Positions 9,201-17,354 of a stretch of DNA of 64,000 nt are shown one piece after another. This stretch comes from Gordonia amicalis NBRC 100051 = JCM 11271 (GTDB lineage Bacteria; Actinomycetota; Actinomycetes; Mycobacteriales; Mycobacteriaceae). The stretch lies in assembly GCF_000332995.1 (NCBI RefSeq), contig NZ_BANS01000029.1:1-64000 (forward strand), written 5' to 3'. The translations under genes were made by a program, and so were the position numbers. Within the stretch, counting starts at the first letter, position 1. Each line of letters starts with the position of its first letter. Under the pieces are notes generated by a model. It ran no database searches. It was not told the DNA's origin and saw only the letters and a list, made by a program, of their open reading frames with translations.

Positions 9201-9461
9201 ACCGGTGAACTGATTCAGGAGCCCGTCGTAGCTGCTGATGGTTTCGGCCGAGCGGCTGATCAGCTCCGACATCAGCTCGGCCAGGCGCTCTGCACCGACC
9301 TTTTCGGCGATTGTCATCGACCCCACCACATCTGCGAACAGGACCGTAACCTGTTTGTACTCGGCGGTGTCGAGGCCGGGGAGCCTCGTCCCGCATCCAT
9401 CGCAGAAACGGGCGTCTTCGCGTAGTAGCAGTCCGCAAGCTCGGCACGTCGACTGTTTCAT
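6279..9461 (-). CDS. Zinc-ribbon / class III nucleotidyl cyclase / AAA ATPase / TPR signalling protein
   Basis: A 1060-residue multidomain regulator. A four-cysteine zinc ribbon (C6, C9, C20, C23) is followed by a class III cyclase domain (about 35-215), an AAA/NTPase module (about 230-560) and a long alpha-helical TPR-like region to the C-terminus. In the cyclase domain the two metal-binding Asp residues are present (FADVVGSM, D44; TGDGLMAVFG, D88) and the transition-state Arg is kept (QRMES, R168). The position expected to be the transition-state Asn is Gly (EHVGLAQR, G164). The ATPase has Walker A GPAGIGKT (261-268) and a Walker B-like VVIEDVHWMDD. Unlike related mycobacterial proteins, no LuxR DNA-binding domain is present. 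The ATG at 9461 is preceded by TGGAG. It probably senses a ligand through the ATPase/TPR part; whether it makes cAMP is uncertain. Confidence 0.82.
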   Translation of the reverse strand: MKQSTCRACGLLLREDARFCDGCGTRLPGLDTAEYKQVTVLFADVVGSMTIAEKVGAERLAELMSELISRSAETISSYDGLLNQFTGDGLMAVFGIPNALEDHAVRACLAALRIRERARMLADDALNRDGVDLQIRIGLNSGRVVAGEIASSAIGYTTFGEHVGLAQRMESAAPTDGILLSSSTARLVEHVAELGPVQLVPIKGRNTLVEVRTLEDLKPGAALHRGVSETLLVGRSTELAQLDSLLDHAVSARGGVARIVGPAGIGKTRIAAELAHMASRRAIPVHTTSCESHTRNLPYSALSRWLRTLFGADSREPGDVRAVLRSRFVHDDPEDLLLLEDLLGVAEPSIDLPQISAEARRRRVRSLIGRGVRADVTSALVVIEDVHWMDDESQSTIAELIDDLRDARSLVVITHRPDYRGRLVGIPAAQSLVLPPLDESQTEALLADVLGSDPSVRRISEQIVEASGGNPFFASEIVHDLVEREVLSGQRGRYRSSHRLTDIAVPPTLYAAIAARIDRLRSPTKAVLYSAAVIGTGFRAELLVAVSQEVVNLAEAIDELLAAELLERPPNTSAAEFAFRHPLIRTVAYESQLKATRRERHRRVAVAIEENSPAHVEQHAGLIASHYRSAGDLRSAYAWQMRAGDWLARHDRSAAWTSWQRAREITEQLPVHDTERVRLQIEVLTRLCAEVWTVGGNLTDARFGRLRQLCDESGDRRSLAVGIGGMIMALTGQHRHREAQALCSELLSLIESLDDPTVTGGLLLTVGHAKSEVGELREALRLAQAVIDLIGGDLTRGSVVFESPLATATRRRGLYRMCLGVPGWRRDADIAVALARSLHASELVNALLYKYILSIPQGARSVDPTSLDETSEALSIAEQIGDEYLLTFARLTRGLVLVYQHDAGETVDYEDGIGLLRQAQATASRRGYAINATALLNPAIARHRDKHGDLDGAIELARRSIAVMEAAGEVLSRGVATTVLVEALLSRGHTGDRSEAEEATTRLAAMPVDDGFVLNTLSALRLRALLADDRGDAEAAVWLREQYRDRAVAADFDVSPSHLW

Positions 9462-9762
9462 ACGAGACTCCAGCGAGCGTCAGTGGCTGACTCGGATCAC
9501 GATACTCGTGCTGACGGTGTTTGGGGACGTGCGACCAGGGCCAACGAGGTGGACCCCATCTTGAGCCTCAGCAGGCTGGCGAACGCGGGTGCGAAAGCGA
9601 CACTGATGGACAACCTGGAGATCTGTGGCTCTCGAGCGAACCCTCGCCAGGGGCTCCCACAGATCGGAAAGCCGGCCACTGCTCGCCAAAGGCCGGCGCA
9701 GGTGTGATGGTTCTCTGGAAGTCGCGGGTACGCGCAGACGGGTGCCCGTTATCGCAGGTTGA
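9462..9762. other. Intergenic region between the cyclase/AAA gene and tRNA-Leu
   Basis: No convincing gene is present; a 114-codon minus-strand frame here reads through the tRNA and is an artefact. The region contains the hairpin at 9671-9697 and the upstream sequence of the minus-strand cyclase gene. Confidence 0.5.
9671..9697 (-). terminator. Hairpin downstream of tRNA-Leu
   Basis: GCCGGCC (9671-9677) pairs perfectly with GGCCGGC (9691-9697) across a 13-base loop. Read on the minus strand, it lies about 65 bp past the tRNA 3' end and is followed by TTTCC. This fits a weak intrinsic terminator for the tRNA transcript. Confidence 0.35.
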
Positions 9763-9839
9763 TGGTGCCCCCGGTGAGACTCGAACTCACACTGGACGGG
9801 TTTTGAATCCGTTGCCTCTGCCAATTGGGCTACGGGGGC
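9763..9839 (-). tRNA. tRNA-Leu (anticodon CAA), short variable arm
   Basis: On the minus strand the 7-bp acceptor stem GCCCCCG/CGGGGGC closes a cloverleaf. It has a D arm with AATTGGCAGA, an anticodon loop TTCAAAA (anticodon CAA) and a T arm GTGAG-TTCGAGT-CTCAC, followed by A and an encoded CCA. The anticodon reads the Leu codon UUG. The variable region is only about five bases (CCAGT), whereas tRNA-Leu normally has a long class II arm, and the base pair next to the anticodon loop is an A/C mismatch. A mischarged or unusual-identity tRNA cannot be excluded by eye, but the fold is otherwise complete. It lies head-to-head with pdtaR. Confidence 0.85.
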
Positions 9840-9938
9840 CAGTGCTCGGGTTGCCCCGTGCAGGAGCCAACTCTAGATGATCGGCCGACCGGCCCGGTAA
9901 CCGGTACTCTTCGGAGCAACTATGGCGTGGAGGAGGGG

Positions 9939-10562
9939 ATGGTGACGGTGACCGACAGCGCGACGACAACAGCTGGTGAGACCACGAAGACACACCGGGT
10001 TCTGGTGGCCGAGGACGACTCGTTGATCCGCATGGATCTCATCGAGATGCTCCGTGAAGAGGGCTACGACGTCGTGGGCGAGGCCCCCAACGGGCAGGTC
10101 GCCGTCGAGCTCACCGAGTCGCTGAGGCCCGACCTGGTGATCATGGACATCAAGATGCCCATCCGCGACGGCATCGACGCGGCGACCGAGATCGCGGAGA
10201 AGCGGCTGGCGCCGGTGGTCATGCTCACCGCCTTCAGCCAGCGCGACTTCATCGAGAAGGTGCGGGACGCCGGTGCCATGGCCTACCTGGTCAAACCGTT
10301 CACCAAGGCCGACCTGGTGCCCGCCATCGAAGTCGCGGTCAGCCGCTATCACGAGCTCAAGCTGCTCGAGCGTGAGGTCGCGACGATGAACGAGCGGCTC
10401 GAGACCCGCAAGCTCGTCGAACGTGCCAAGGGTCTGCTCATGCAGAAACAGGGGCTGTCCGAACCCGAGGCGTTCAAATGGATTCAGCGCGCTGCGATGG
10501 ACCGTCGGACCACGATGAAAGCCGTGGCCCAGGTGGTCGTGGAGACTCTCGGAGCGAACTGA
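9939..10562 (+). CDS. pdtaR: ANTAR-domain response regulator PdtaR
   Basis: A 207-residue two-component response regulator, homologous in size and position to Rv1626. The receiver domain spans about 20-135 with acidic pair AEDD and phospho-acceptor D70 in LVIMDIKMP; the conserved Lys is in AYLVKPF. The C-terminal ANTAR domain (about 145-205) shows RKLVERAKGLLMQKQGLSEPEAFKWIQ followed by RRTTMKAVAQ, typical of RNA-binding antiterminators. In mycobacteria PdtaR is phosphorylated by the histidine kinase PdtaS and acts on nascent RNAs. I start at the ATG at 9939, directly after the strong site AGGAGGGG; longer in-frame starts would run through the tRNA promoter. PdtaS is not in this window. Confidence 0.93.
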   Translation: MVTVTDSATTTAGETTKTHRVLVAEDDSLIRMDLIEMLREEGYDVVGEAPNGQVAVELTESLRPDLVIMDIKMPIRDGIDAATEIAEKRLAPVVMLTAFSQRDFIEKVRDAGAMAYLVKPFTKADLVPAIEVAVSRYHELKLLEREVATMNERLETRKLVERAKGLLMQKQGLSEPEAFKWIQRAAMDRRTTMKAVAQVVVETLGAN

Positions 10563-10730
10563 GCCGCCCGAGGGTCGATTGACGCAATGCCTGTGCGCGC
10601 AAGCCAGTTTCACTGTCTTTACGCAAGGGCAACAAGATCGCGCTAGCTTTTCTCCAGCGAGGCGCGGTTCGATGCGTCGATGTCGATGCGCCGCCTTCGT
10701 GGGATACCTCCAATCGCAAGGAGAACACCG

Positions 10731-12095
10731 ATGTCCTTTCGTTTCCTGACGAGCGGGGCAGTGGTCATGACGGCGGCGGCAGCGCTCGTCGTCGCAGGCT
10801 GCAGCAGCTCTGATTCCGGTTCCGACGAAGGCTCGGGAGGGTCGGCGAGCGCAGCTGTCGAGTCCACGCCCGCGCCTCCCGGACCGGGCCTCGCCCAGAA
10901 ACTGGCCTGTAACCCGCCGAAGGCCACCCCGGGACCGGCGAGCACCGCGCCGCTGAAGATCGGCACGCTGCTCCCCGAGACCGGCTCCCTGGCCTTCCTG
11001 GGACCGCCCATGGTCGCCGGCGTCAACCTCGCCATCAAGGACATCAACGCCGCCGGCGGTGTGCTCGATCAGCCCGTTGCGCTGGTCACCGGCGACTCCG
11101 GCGACACCACCACCGACACGGCCAACGCCACTGTCGACCGCGAACTGTCCGCCGGTACCCAGGTGATCATCGGCGCGGCGTCGTCGTCGGTGTCGCTGAA
11201 GGTCATCGACAAGATCGCCAACGCGGGCGCCGTCATGTTCTCGCCGGCCAACACCTCCGATGAGTTCACCTGCTACCAGGACAAGGGCCAGTACTTCCGT
11301 ACCGCTCCCGCGGATGTCCTGCAGGCACAGGCACTCTCGCAGACGATGGCCGAGGACGGCGTTCAGCGCGTGTCGGTCCTCGCGCTCAACGACCCGTACG
11401 GAACAGGGCTGGCCGACAACACCGTTCGTGACCTGGAGGCCGCCGGTGTGCCCGCCGACCAGATCCAGAAGATCATCTACGACCCGAACGCCCAGTCGTT
11501 CAACGCCGAGGTCGACCAGGTGAAGAACTTCAACCCGGATGGCATCGCGCTCATCGGGTTCGAGGAGAGCGCCAAGATCCTGACCCGTATGCACGAGGTC
11601 GGCATCGGGCCGAGCGACGGCAAGCTCGTCTACGGCGTCGACGGGAACATGGGCAACGCGCTGGGCCAATCGGTCGGTTCCGGTCTGCTCAAGGGCATGA
11701 AGGGCACCACCCCGCTCACGCAGACCAGCGGTGAGTTCCAGTCCGCCCTCAAGGAGCTCGATCCCGAGCTCATCGATTACAACTACTCGGGTGAGAGCTA
11801 CGACGCCGCGGTGCTGAGTGCCCTCGCGGCGACAGCGGCCAAGTCGACCGACGGTCGCACCATCGCCGCCACCATCATCGGCGTCACCAACGGCGACGAG
11901 GACTGCGACTCGTACCAGGCCTGCCTGGATCTGCTGAAGAGCGGCAAGACGATCGCCTACGTCGGCAAGACCGGCAACCTGGCGTTCAACGCCGCCGGTG
12001 AGCCCAGCGTCGGCTCGTACGGTGTCCTCGAGTTCGACGGGGAGAACAAGCTGCTGACCCCGACCCGCAAGTACGTTTCGGTGGCCGCGCAGTAG
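10731..12095 (+). CDS. Branched-chain amino-acid type ABC transporter substrate-binding lipoprotein
   Basis: A 454-residue type I periplasmic-binding protein (Peripla_BP_6 family). The N-terminus has a lipoprotein signal with lipobox VVAGC (Cys at residue 24), followed by a Ser/Gly-rich linker. The mature protein starts its binding fold with IGTLLPETGSLAFLGPPMVAGVNLAIKDINAAGG, the typical entry of LivJ-like proteins, and has TQVIIGAASSSVS and ALIGFEESAKIL further on. ATG 10731 is preceded by AAGGAG; an in-frame ATG at 10680 would lengthen the signal region without its own site. It converges on a four-gene minus-strand operon encoding the matching permeases and ATPases, with a shared terminator between. 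Substrate is likely a hydrophobic amino acid or other small amide, but urea-type or other ligands are possible. Confidence 0.88.
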   Translation: MSFRFLTSGAVVMTAAAALVVAGCSSSDSGSDEGSGGSASAAVESTPAPPGPGLAQKLACNPPKATPGPASTAPLKIGTLLPETGSLAFLGPPMVAGVNLAIKDINAAGGVLDQPVALVTGDSGDTTTDTANATVDRELSAGTQVIIGAASSSVSLKVIDKIANAGAVMFSPANTSDEFTCYQDKGQYFRTAPADVLQAQALSQTMAEDGVQRVSVLALNDPYGTGLADNTVRDLEAAGVPADQIQKIIYDPNAQSFNAEVDQVKNFNPDGIALIGFEESAKILTRMHEVGIGPSDGKLVYGVDGNMGNALGQSVGSGLLKGMKGTTPLTQTSGEFQSALKELDPELIDYNYSGESYDAAVLSALAATAAKSTDGRTIAATIIGVTNGDEDCDSYQACLDLLKSGKTIAYVGKTGNLAFNAAGEPSVGSYGVLEFDGENKLLTPTRKYVSVAAQ

Positions 12096-12108
12096 CCACA
12101 ACGGAACC

Positions 12109-12140
12109 AGGGACCCTCGGCTCGCGAGCCGAGGGTCCCT
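12109..12140. terminator. Bidirectional terminator, perfect 32-base palindrome
   Basis: A perfect palindrome with two 16-base arms (left arm AGGGACCCTCGGCTCG). It fills the 46-bp gap between the convergent binding-protein gene and livF. There is no long T-tract, which is common for high-GC actinobacterial terminators. Confidence 0.75.
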
Positions 12141-12141
12141 G

Positions 12142-12956
12142 CTACTTCTTCTTCTCCGAGCTGCCCGCCAGGGTGCCCAGATAGAGCTCGATGATCTTGG
12201 GGTCGTTCGCGAGGTTGTTGCCGGTGTCGGTGTAGGCGTTGCGGCCCTGGTCGAGAACGTAACCGCGGTCGCAGATCTGGAGGCAGCGGCGGGCGTTCTG
12301 CTCGACCATGATGATCGAGACGCCGGTGGCGTTGATCGCCTTGCAGCGGATGAACACCTCGTCCTGGAACATGGGGGACAGGCCGGCCGACGGCTCGTCG
12401 AGCAGCAGCACCGCCGGATCCATCATCAGCGCACGTCCCATCGCGACCATCTGTCGTTCGCCGCCGGACAGCGCGCCCGCCTTCACCTTTCGGCGTTCGG
12501 ACAGCAGCGGGAACAGTTCCGAGACGAACTCGAACCGCTTGACGAAGGTCTTCGGACGCAGGTAGACGCCCATCTCGAGGTTTTCTTCGATCGACAACGC
12601 AGGGAACACGTTCTGCGTCTGCGGGACATACCCGACGCCCTTGTCGACGAGGACGTGGGCCTTGGCCGAGGTGATGTCGTCGCCCCGTAGGGTGACCGAG
12701 CCCTTTCGCACCGGGATCAGCCCGAACAGGGCCTTGAGCAGTGTCGACTTGCCGGCACCGTTGGGCCCGATGATGCCCACGATCTCGCCGTCGTCCAGGA
12801 AGAAGTTGCACTCCTCGAGGATGTTGATGCCCGGGAGGTAGCCGGCGGTGATGTCGTCGGCACGTAGCAGGGCATTCGTGGCGAGCCTGCGGTGTTCCTC
12901 CGGCGTGGCCGCGAGCTGTGCCGGCGTCAGCGACCCGGCGTCCGAACCGGTGCTCA

Positions 12957-12957
<1 letters not shown>
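12142..12957 (-). CDS. livF: ABC transporter ATP-binding protein LivF-type
   Basis: A 271-residue nucleotide-binding subunit. Walker A is GPNGAGKST, the Q-loop lies in VGYVPQTQNVFP, the signature is LSGGERQMVAMGRALM, Walker B is VLLLDEPSAGL and the switch His position is replaced by IIMVEQNA, all as in LivF proteins. The short C-terminus ends in a Lys-rich SSEKKK. The ATG at 12957 overlaps the livG stop (TGATG), so translation is coupled; a GTG one codon earlier is also possible. Together with LivG, LivH and LivM it drives uptake of the ligand bound by the convergently encoded lipoprotein. Confidence 0.92.
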
Positions 12958-14070
<1,113 letters not shown>

Positions 14071-14078
<8 letters not shown>

Positions 14079-15060
14079 CGAGTTGCACCTCCCTCTTGTT
14101 GCCGAGGAGTCCCTGTGGCCGGAACACCATCATCAGAATGATCGCCAGACCGAGCAGCACGTAGCGGATCGCGCCGACCTGCTGCGCCGACAGGTCGAGG
14201 AGGGGGTCGTCGCCGGCCGTCGCCTGGCGCAGCAGTGCGTCGGGGATGGCAAGGAGGAACCAGAAGAGCATCGCGCCGAGAACCGGTCCGAAGACGGTCG
14301 CCGCACCGCCGAGGATCAGTGCGCCGTACGCGAAGAAGGTCTGGGCGGTCGAGTAGAAGTCGGGGTTGATCGACTGTGTGGCAAGCGCGTTGAACACGCC
14401 TGCGAGGCCGCCGATGCAACCGCCGAGGATCAGCGCCTGCATCTTGAAGAAGTAGGCGTTCTTGCCGAGCGAACGAGCCGCGTCCTCGTCTTCGCGCACC
14501 GCCTTGAGTACACGCCCCCACGGGCTGCGCACGAGGAGGTAGACCATGAGGCAGAGGAGACCGACGACGATCCAGCCCACCACCATCGACCACAGGTCGC
14601 CACCGAGGAATTTGACCCCGAGGAACGAGTACTGCTTGCCGTTGTCGAATGGGCTGATCGTGAAGAAACCGCTCGCGTATCCGTAGATGCCGTTGGTGGA
14701 GTGGGTGAAATCGTCGGCCGACGTCGAACGGAACACCAGTCGCAGGATCTCCGACGCGGCGATCGTCACGATCGCCAGATAGTCCGCTCGCAGACGTAGC
14801 GTCGGGATGCCGAGGACCACCGCGAGCATGCCGGCGGCGGCGATTCCCACGATGGCGCCCAGCCACAGTGGCTGGTCGTAGTTGACGGCCATGATGCCCA
14901 CGCCGTAGCCGCCGAGGAGCGCGAAGGCGATCTGGCCGAAGTTGAGCAGCCCGGCATAGCCGAAGTGCAGGTTGAGACCGATGGCCAGCAGAGCGTAGAA
15001 GATAGCCGACGGGCCGACGAGCTGCGCGAGCGCGATCTGTAGCGCGGAGATGATGTCCAT
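14071..15060 (-). CDS. livM: ABC transporter permease LivM-type
   Basis: A 329-residue membrane permease of the BPD_transp_2 family with eight or more hydrophobic segments. Recognisable stretches are IFYALLAIGLNLHFGYAGLL, GIPTLRLRADYLAIVTIA and the cytoplasmic coupling segment SPWGRVLKAVREDEDAARSLGKN, which contacts the ATPases. It ends with MMVFRPQGLLG, the normal LivM C-terminus. Its ATG at 15060 is three bases after the livH stop. Confidence 0.93.
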
Positions 15061-15063
15061 GGG

Positions 15064-16485
15064 TCAGCCGATCCTCGCTCGCGATCCGAGAATGCCCTGG
15101 GGCCGGATGGTCAGGATGATGATCAGGATCAACAGGCCGCCGATGTATTTGAGGTCGGGACTGAGGATGTACGTCGACAGCTGGACGAGCAGTCCGACGA
15201 TGAGGCAGCCGAGCAGCGCGCCGTAGGCGGTGCCGAGACCACCGAGGGTGATGCCCGCGAACATCAGCAGCAGGAGCTTGAAACCCATTTCCCACTGCAC
15301 GCGGCCGCCGAGTTCGGAGAGCGCGAACATCACGCCGCCGAGCGTCGCCAGCCCGCCGGCGAGTGCCCACACGAACAGGATGACGCGGTCGACGTCGATG
15401 CCCGACGACTCGGCGAGATCCTTGTTGTCGGCGACGGCGCGCATCGCCTTGCCGATCCTGGTGCGCTGCAACAGCAGAGCCACGCCGAGCAGCACGACGA
15501 TGCAGATGATGATGCAGGCGAGATTGACCGGTGTGATCGCGAACGGACCCGACCCGATCTGGGTCTGCGCCTGATAGTCGTCGAATGGTTCGGCCCGGTC
15601 GGAGAAAAAGATCAGGATCAGATACCGCAACACCAGGGCCAGACCGATCGACACGACGAGCATGGCGATCAGCCCGGTTCGTCGTCGTCGCAACGGTCTC
15701 CAGAGGCCGAGCTCGTTCAGGATGCCGATGCCGACGCCGACGATGACGGCGAGGATCGTCGCCGGTATCAGCTGCAGCCCGACCCTCACGTTGAACACCC
15801 ACGCGACGACGGCTCCCAGTGTCACCAGCTCCCCGTGGGCGAAGTTGGTCAGGCCTGTCGTACCGAAGATCAGGCTGAGCCCGACGCCGGTGATGGCGAT
15901 GATGAGGCCGAAGCGGATGCCGTCGATCGCCAGGCGCGTGAGTTCGGCGACCGCCGATACCTCGGTGCCGGTTCGGACCTCGCCGAACGAGAAGATGACC
16001 GGCCGGGCGGTTCCACCGCTGACATCGACCGGTAACTCGGACTTCTGGACCTCGACATCGTCTGGGAGAGAACCGGTGTCGACGACGATCGTGTACTTCC
16101 CGGGTGGGACCATGACCGACCAGGCGCCGGTCGCGGACGAGGTCGCCGTCCCGACGACGCTGCCGGCGGCGTCCTTGGCCTCGAGTTTCACACCCGCGAC
16201 CTTCTCCGTGCCGTTCCGCAGGACGCCGAAGACCCGCACCTCGTCGGGAGCGGCATCGGCCGACGGGGTCCCGAACAGCCCGCACAGTACCGATGCCGCG
16301 ATGAACAGCAGGATGGTCGATGCGGTGCGCCGGGTGGAAGTCCTGCGTGTCGGTCGTCGCCGGGACAGCGGGCGGGAGGACGGTGAACGGGTCTGGCAGG
16401 CGGGCTGACACTCGGGGCGATGCGTGTGAATCCGTTCGGTGTGGTCATCGGACACGAGTGGGGCCTGCCGGTCAGGCTCTGTCAT
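15064..16485 (-). CDS. livH: ABC transporter permease LivH-type with exported N-terminal beta-sandwich
   Basis: A 473-residue protein, about 180 residues longer than ordinary LivH. The start at 16485 (MTEPDRQAP) follows AGGGAGG at a 10-base spacing; the open frame extends upstream to 16569 without a site. A basic N-terminus is followed by a signal-like helix (TILLFIAASVLCGLFG) and an ADAA cleavage-like site. Next comes a roughly 90-residue all-beta segment (VRVFGVLRNGTEKVAGVKLEAKD... GAWSVMVPPGKYTIVV) resembling carboxypeptidase-regulatory or Ig-like domains. The permease fold then begins at ELTRLAIDGIRFGLIIAITGVGLS and ends with TIRPQGILGSRARIG. The exported domain could dock the substrate-binding lipoprotein at the membrane; that is inference. 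First gene of the livHMGF operon. Confidence 0.88.
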   Translation of the reverse strand: MTEPDRQAPLVSDDHTERIHTHRPECQPACQTRSPSSRPLSRRRPTRRTSTRRTASTILLFIAASVLCGLFGTPSADAAPDEVRVFGVLRNGTEKVAGVKLEAKDAAGSVVGTATSSATGAWSVMVPPGKYTIVVDTGSLPDDVEVQKSELPVDVSGGTARPVIFSFGEVRTGTEVSAVAELTRLAIDGIRFGLIIAITGVGLSLIFGTTGLTNFAHGELVTLGAVVAWVFNVRVGLQLIPATILAVIVGVGIGILNELGLWRPLRRRRTGLIAMLVVSIGLALVLRYLILIFFSDRAEPFDDYQAQTQIGSGPFAITPVNLACIIICIVVLLGVALLLQRTRIGKAMRAVADNKDLAESSGIDVDRVILFVWALAGGLATLGGVMFALSELGGRVQWEMGFKLLLLMFAGITLGGLGTAYGALLGCLIVGLLVQLSTYILSPDLKYIGGLLILIIILTIRPQGILGSRARIG

Positions 16486-16694
16486 CGAGGGTGGTACCTC
16501 CCTGTTGACCCGTGCGGGTTGGCATCGGTCGGCGCATGAGCCCGCCGGTGTTGCTGTGCGGCGGGTCACTTGGGGAACTTAGCCGCAGCATCGTCGCCGC
16601 GTGACGACAACGACGTTTCCCGGAAGTTACATCTGCGGCGCGACGCGATCGGTTCGATCGACGCAATGTCGTGTTGGCTCGACGGTCGGCGCCG

Positions 16695-16700
16695 TACGCT
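16695..16700 (+). promoter_or_regulatory. Probable -10 element for a leaderless GNAT transcript
   Basis: TACGCT fits the actinobacterial TANNNT element and ends 6 bases before the ATG at 16707. No Shine-Dalgarno sequence is present, so the transcript probably starts at the ATG itself. Confidence 0.4.
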
Positions 16701-16706
16701 GGTCGG

Positions 16707-17276
16707 ATGGTGCCGGTGACCATCACGCAGACGAAAGACGTCGAACTCGCGAGTGCATTGCTCGCACAGGCCTTCGCCGACGATCCGGTGACGGTGTGGA
16801 TGGACCCCGACACGTCTCGGCACCGCGCGATGTTCCGTACGCTGCTGGTCCACAGTCACGGACGGGGTTCGACGCTCGATCTCGCGATGCGCGACGGGCA
16901 ACCGGTCGGTGCGGCCGCCTGGGACCCTCCTGGGCACAAGATCTCGACGTGGGCTCAGATCGTGTCGTCGTGGGAGTTCTTCCGTACTCTCGGGCCGCGC
17001 GTCAACCGCGGGATCAAGCTCGAGACGGAGTTCGCGAAGTATCGTCCCAAAGAGCCCCACTGGTATCTGGGGCAGATCGGTGCCCCGGTCAAAGGTGCCG
17101 GCATCGGCACGGCGCTGCTGACGCACCGGCTCGAGCAGATCGACGGACCCGCGTATCTGGAATGCTCCAATGGCCTCAACGTGCCGCTGTACGAGCGGTT
17201 CGGCTTCCAGGTCACCGAGGAGTTCGAACTGCCGCTCGACGGCCCGAAGGTCTGGGCGATGTACCGCCCGATGTGA
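16707..17276 (+). CDS. GNAT-family N-acetyltransferase
   Basis: A 189-residue acetyl-CoA dependent acyltransferase. The acetyl-CoA binding region is HWYLGQIGAPVKGAGIGTALL, where GAGIG occupies the usual Q/R-x-x-G-x-G/A site, followed by the C-terminal LECSNGLNVPLYERFGFQV strand-helix typical of the fold. The Met at 16707 was chosen over 16671 because the family fold begins with VTITQTKDVELASALLAQAF and because a TANNNT promoter element lies between the two. Substrate cannot be read. It is divergent from the livHMGF operon and lies upstream of polA. Confidence 0.8.
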   Translation: MVPVTITQTKDVELASALLAQAFADDPVTVWMDPDTSRHRAMFRTLLVHSHGRGSTLDLAMRDGQPVGAAAWDPPGHKISTWAQIVSSWEFFRTLGPRVNRGIKLETEFAKYRPKEPHWYLGQIGAPVKGAGIGTALLTHRLEQIDGPAYLECSNGLNVPLYERFGFQVTEEFELPLDGPKVWAMYRPM

Positions 17277-17340
17277 CACTGGTCGTCCACCTCCGAGTCG
17301 AACACCCGGCGGGCGGGGTCCGGGTGTCGGAACGGATCAC

Positions 17341-17346
17341 TAGACT
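17341..17346 (+). promoter_or_regulatory. Probable -10 element for a leaderless polA transcript
   Basis: TAGACT ends 8 bases before the GTG start of polA, and no ribosome binding site is visible. This is the arrangement of leaderless mycobacterial genes. Confidence 0.4.
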
Positions 17347-17354
17347 CAGCGACT

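Noticed and set aside
9480-9824. 114-codon minus-strand frame ending in the tRNA region
   Set aside because: It reads through the tRNA-Leu gene; its CEFESHRGH text is the usual result of translating a tRNA T arm.
9873-12101. 742-codon minus-strand open frame opposite pdtaR and the binding-protein gene
   Set aside because: Antisense shadow; both plus-strand genes are complete and well supported, and the frame runs into the tRNA.
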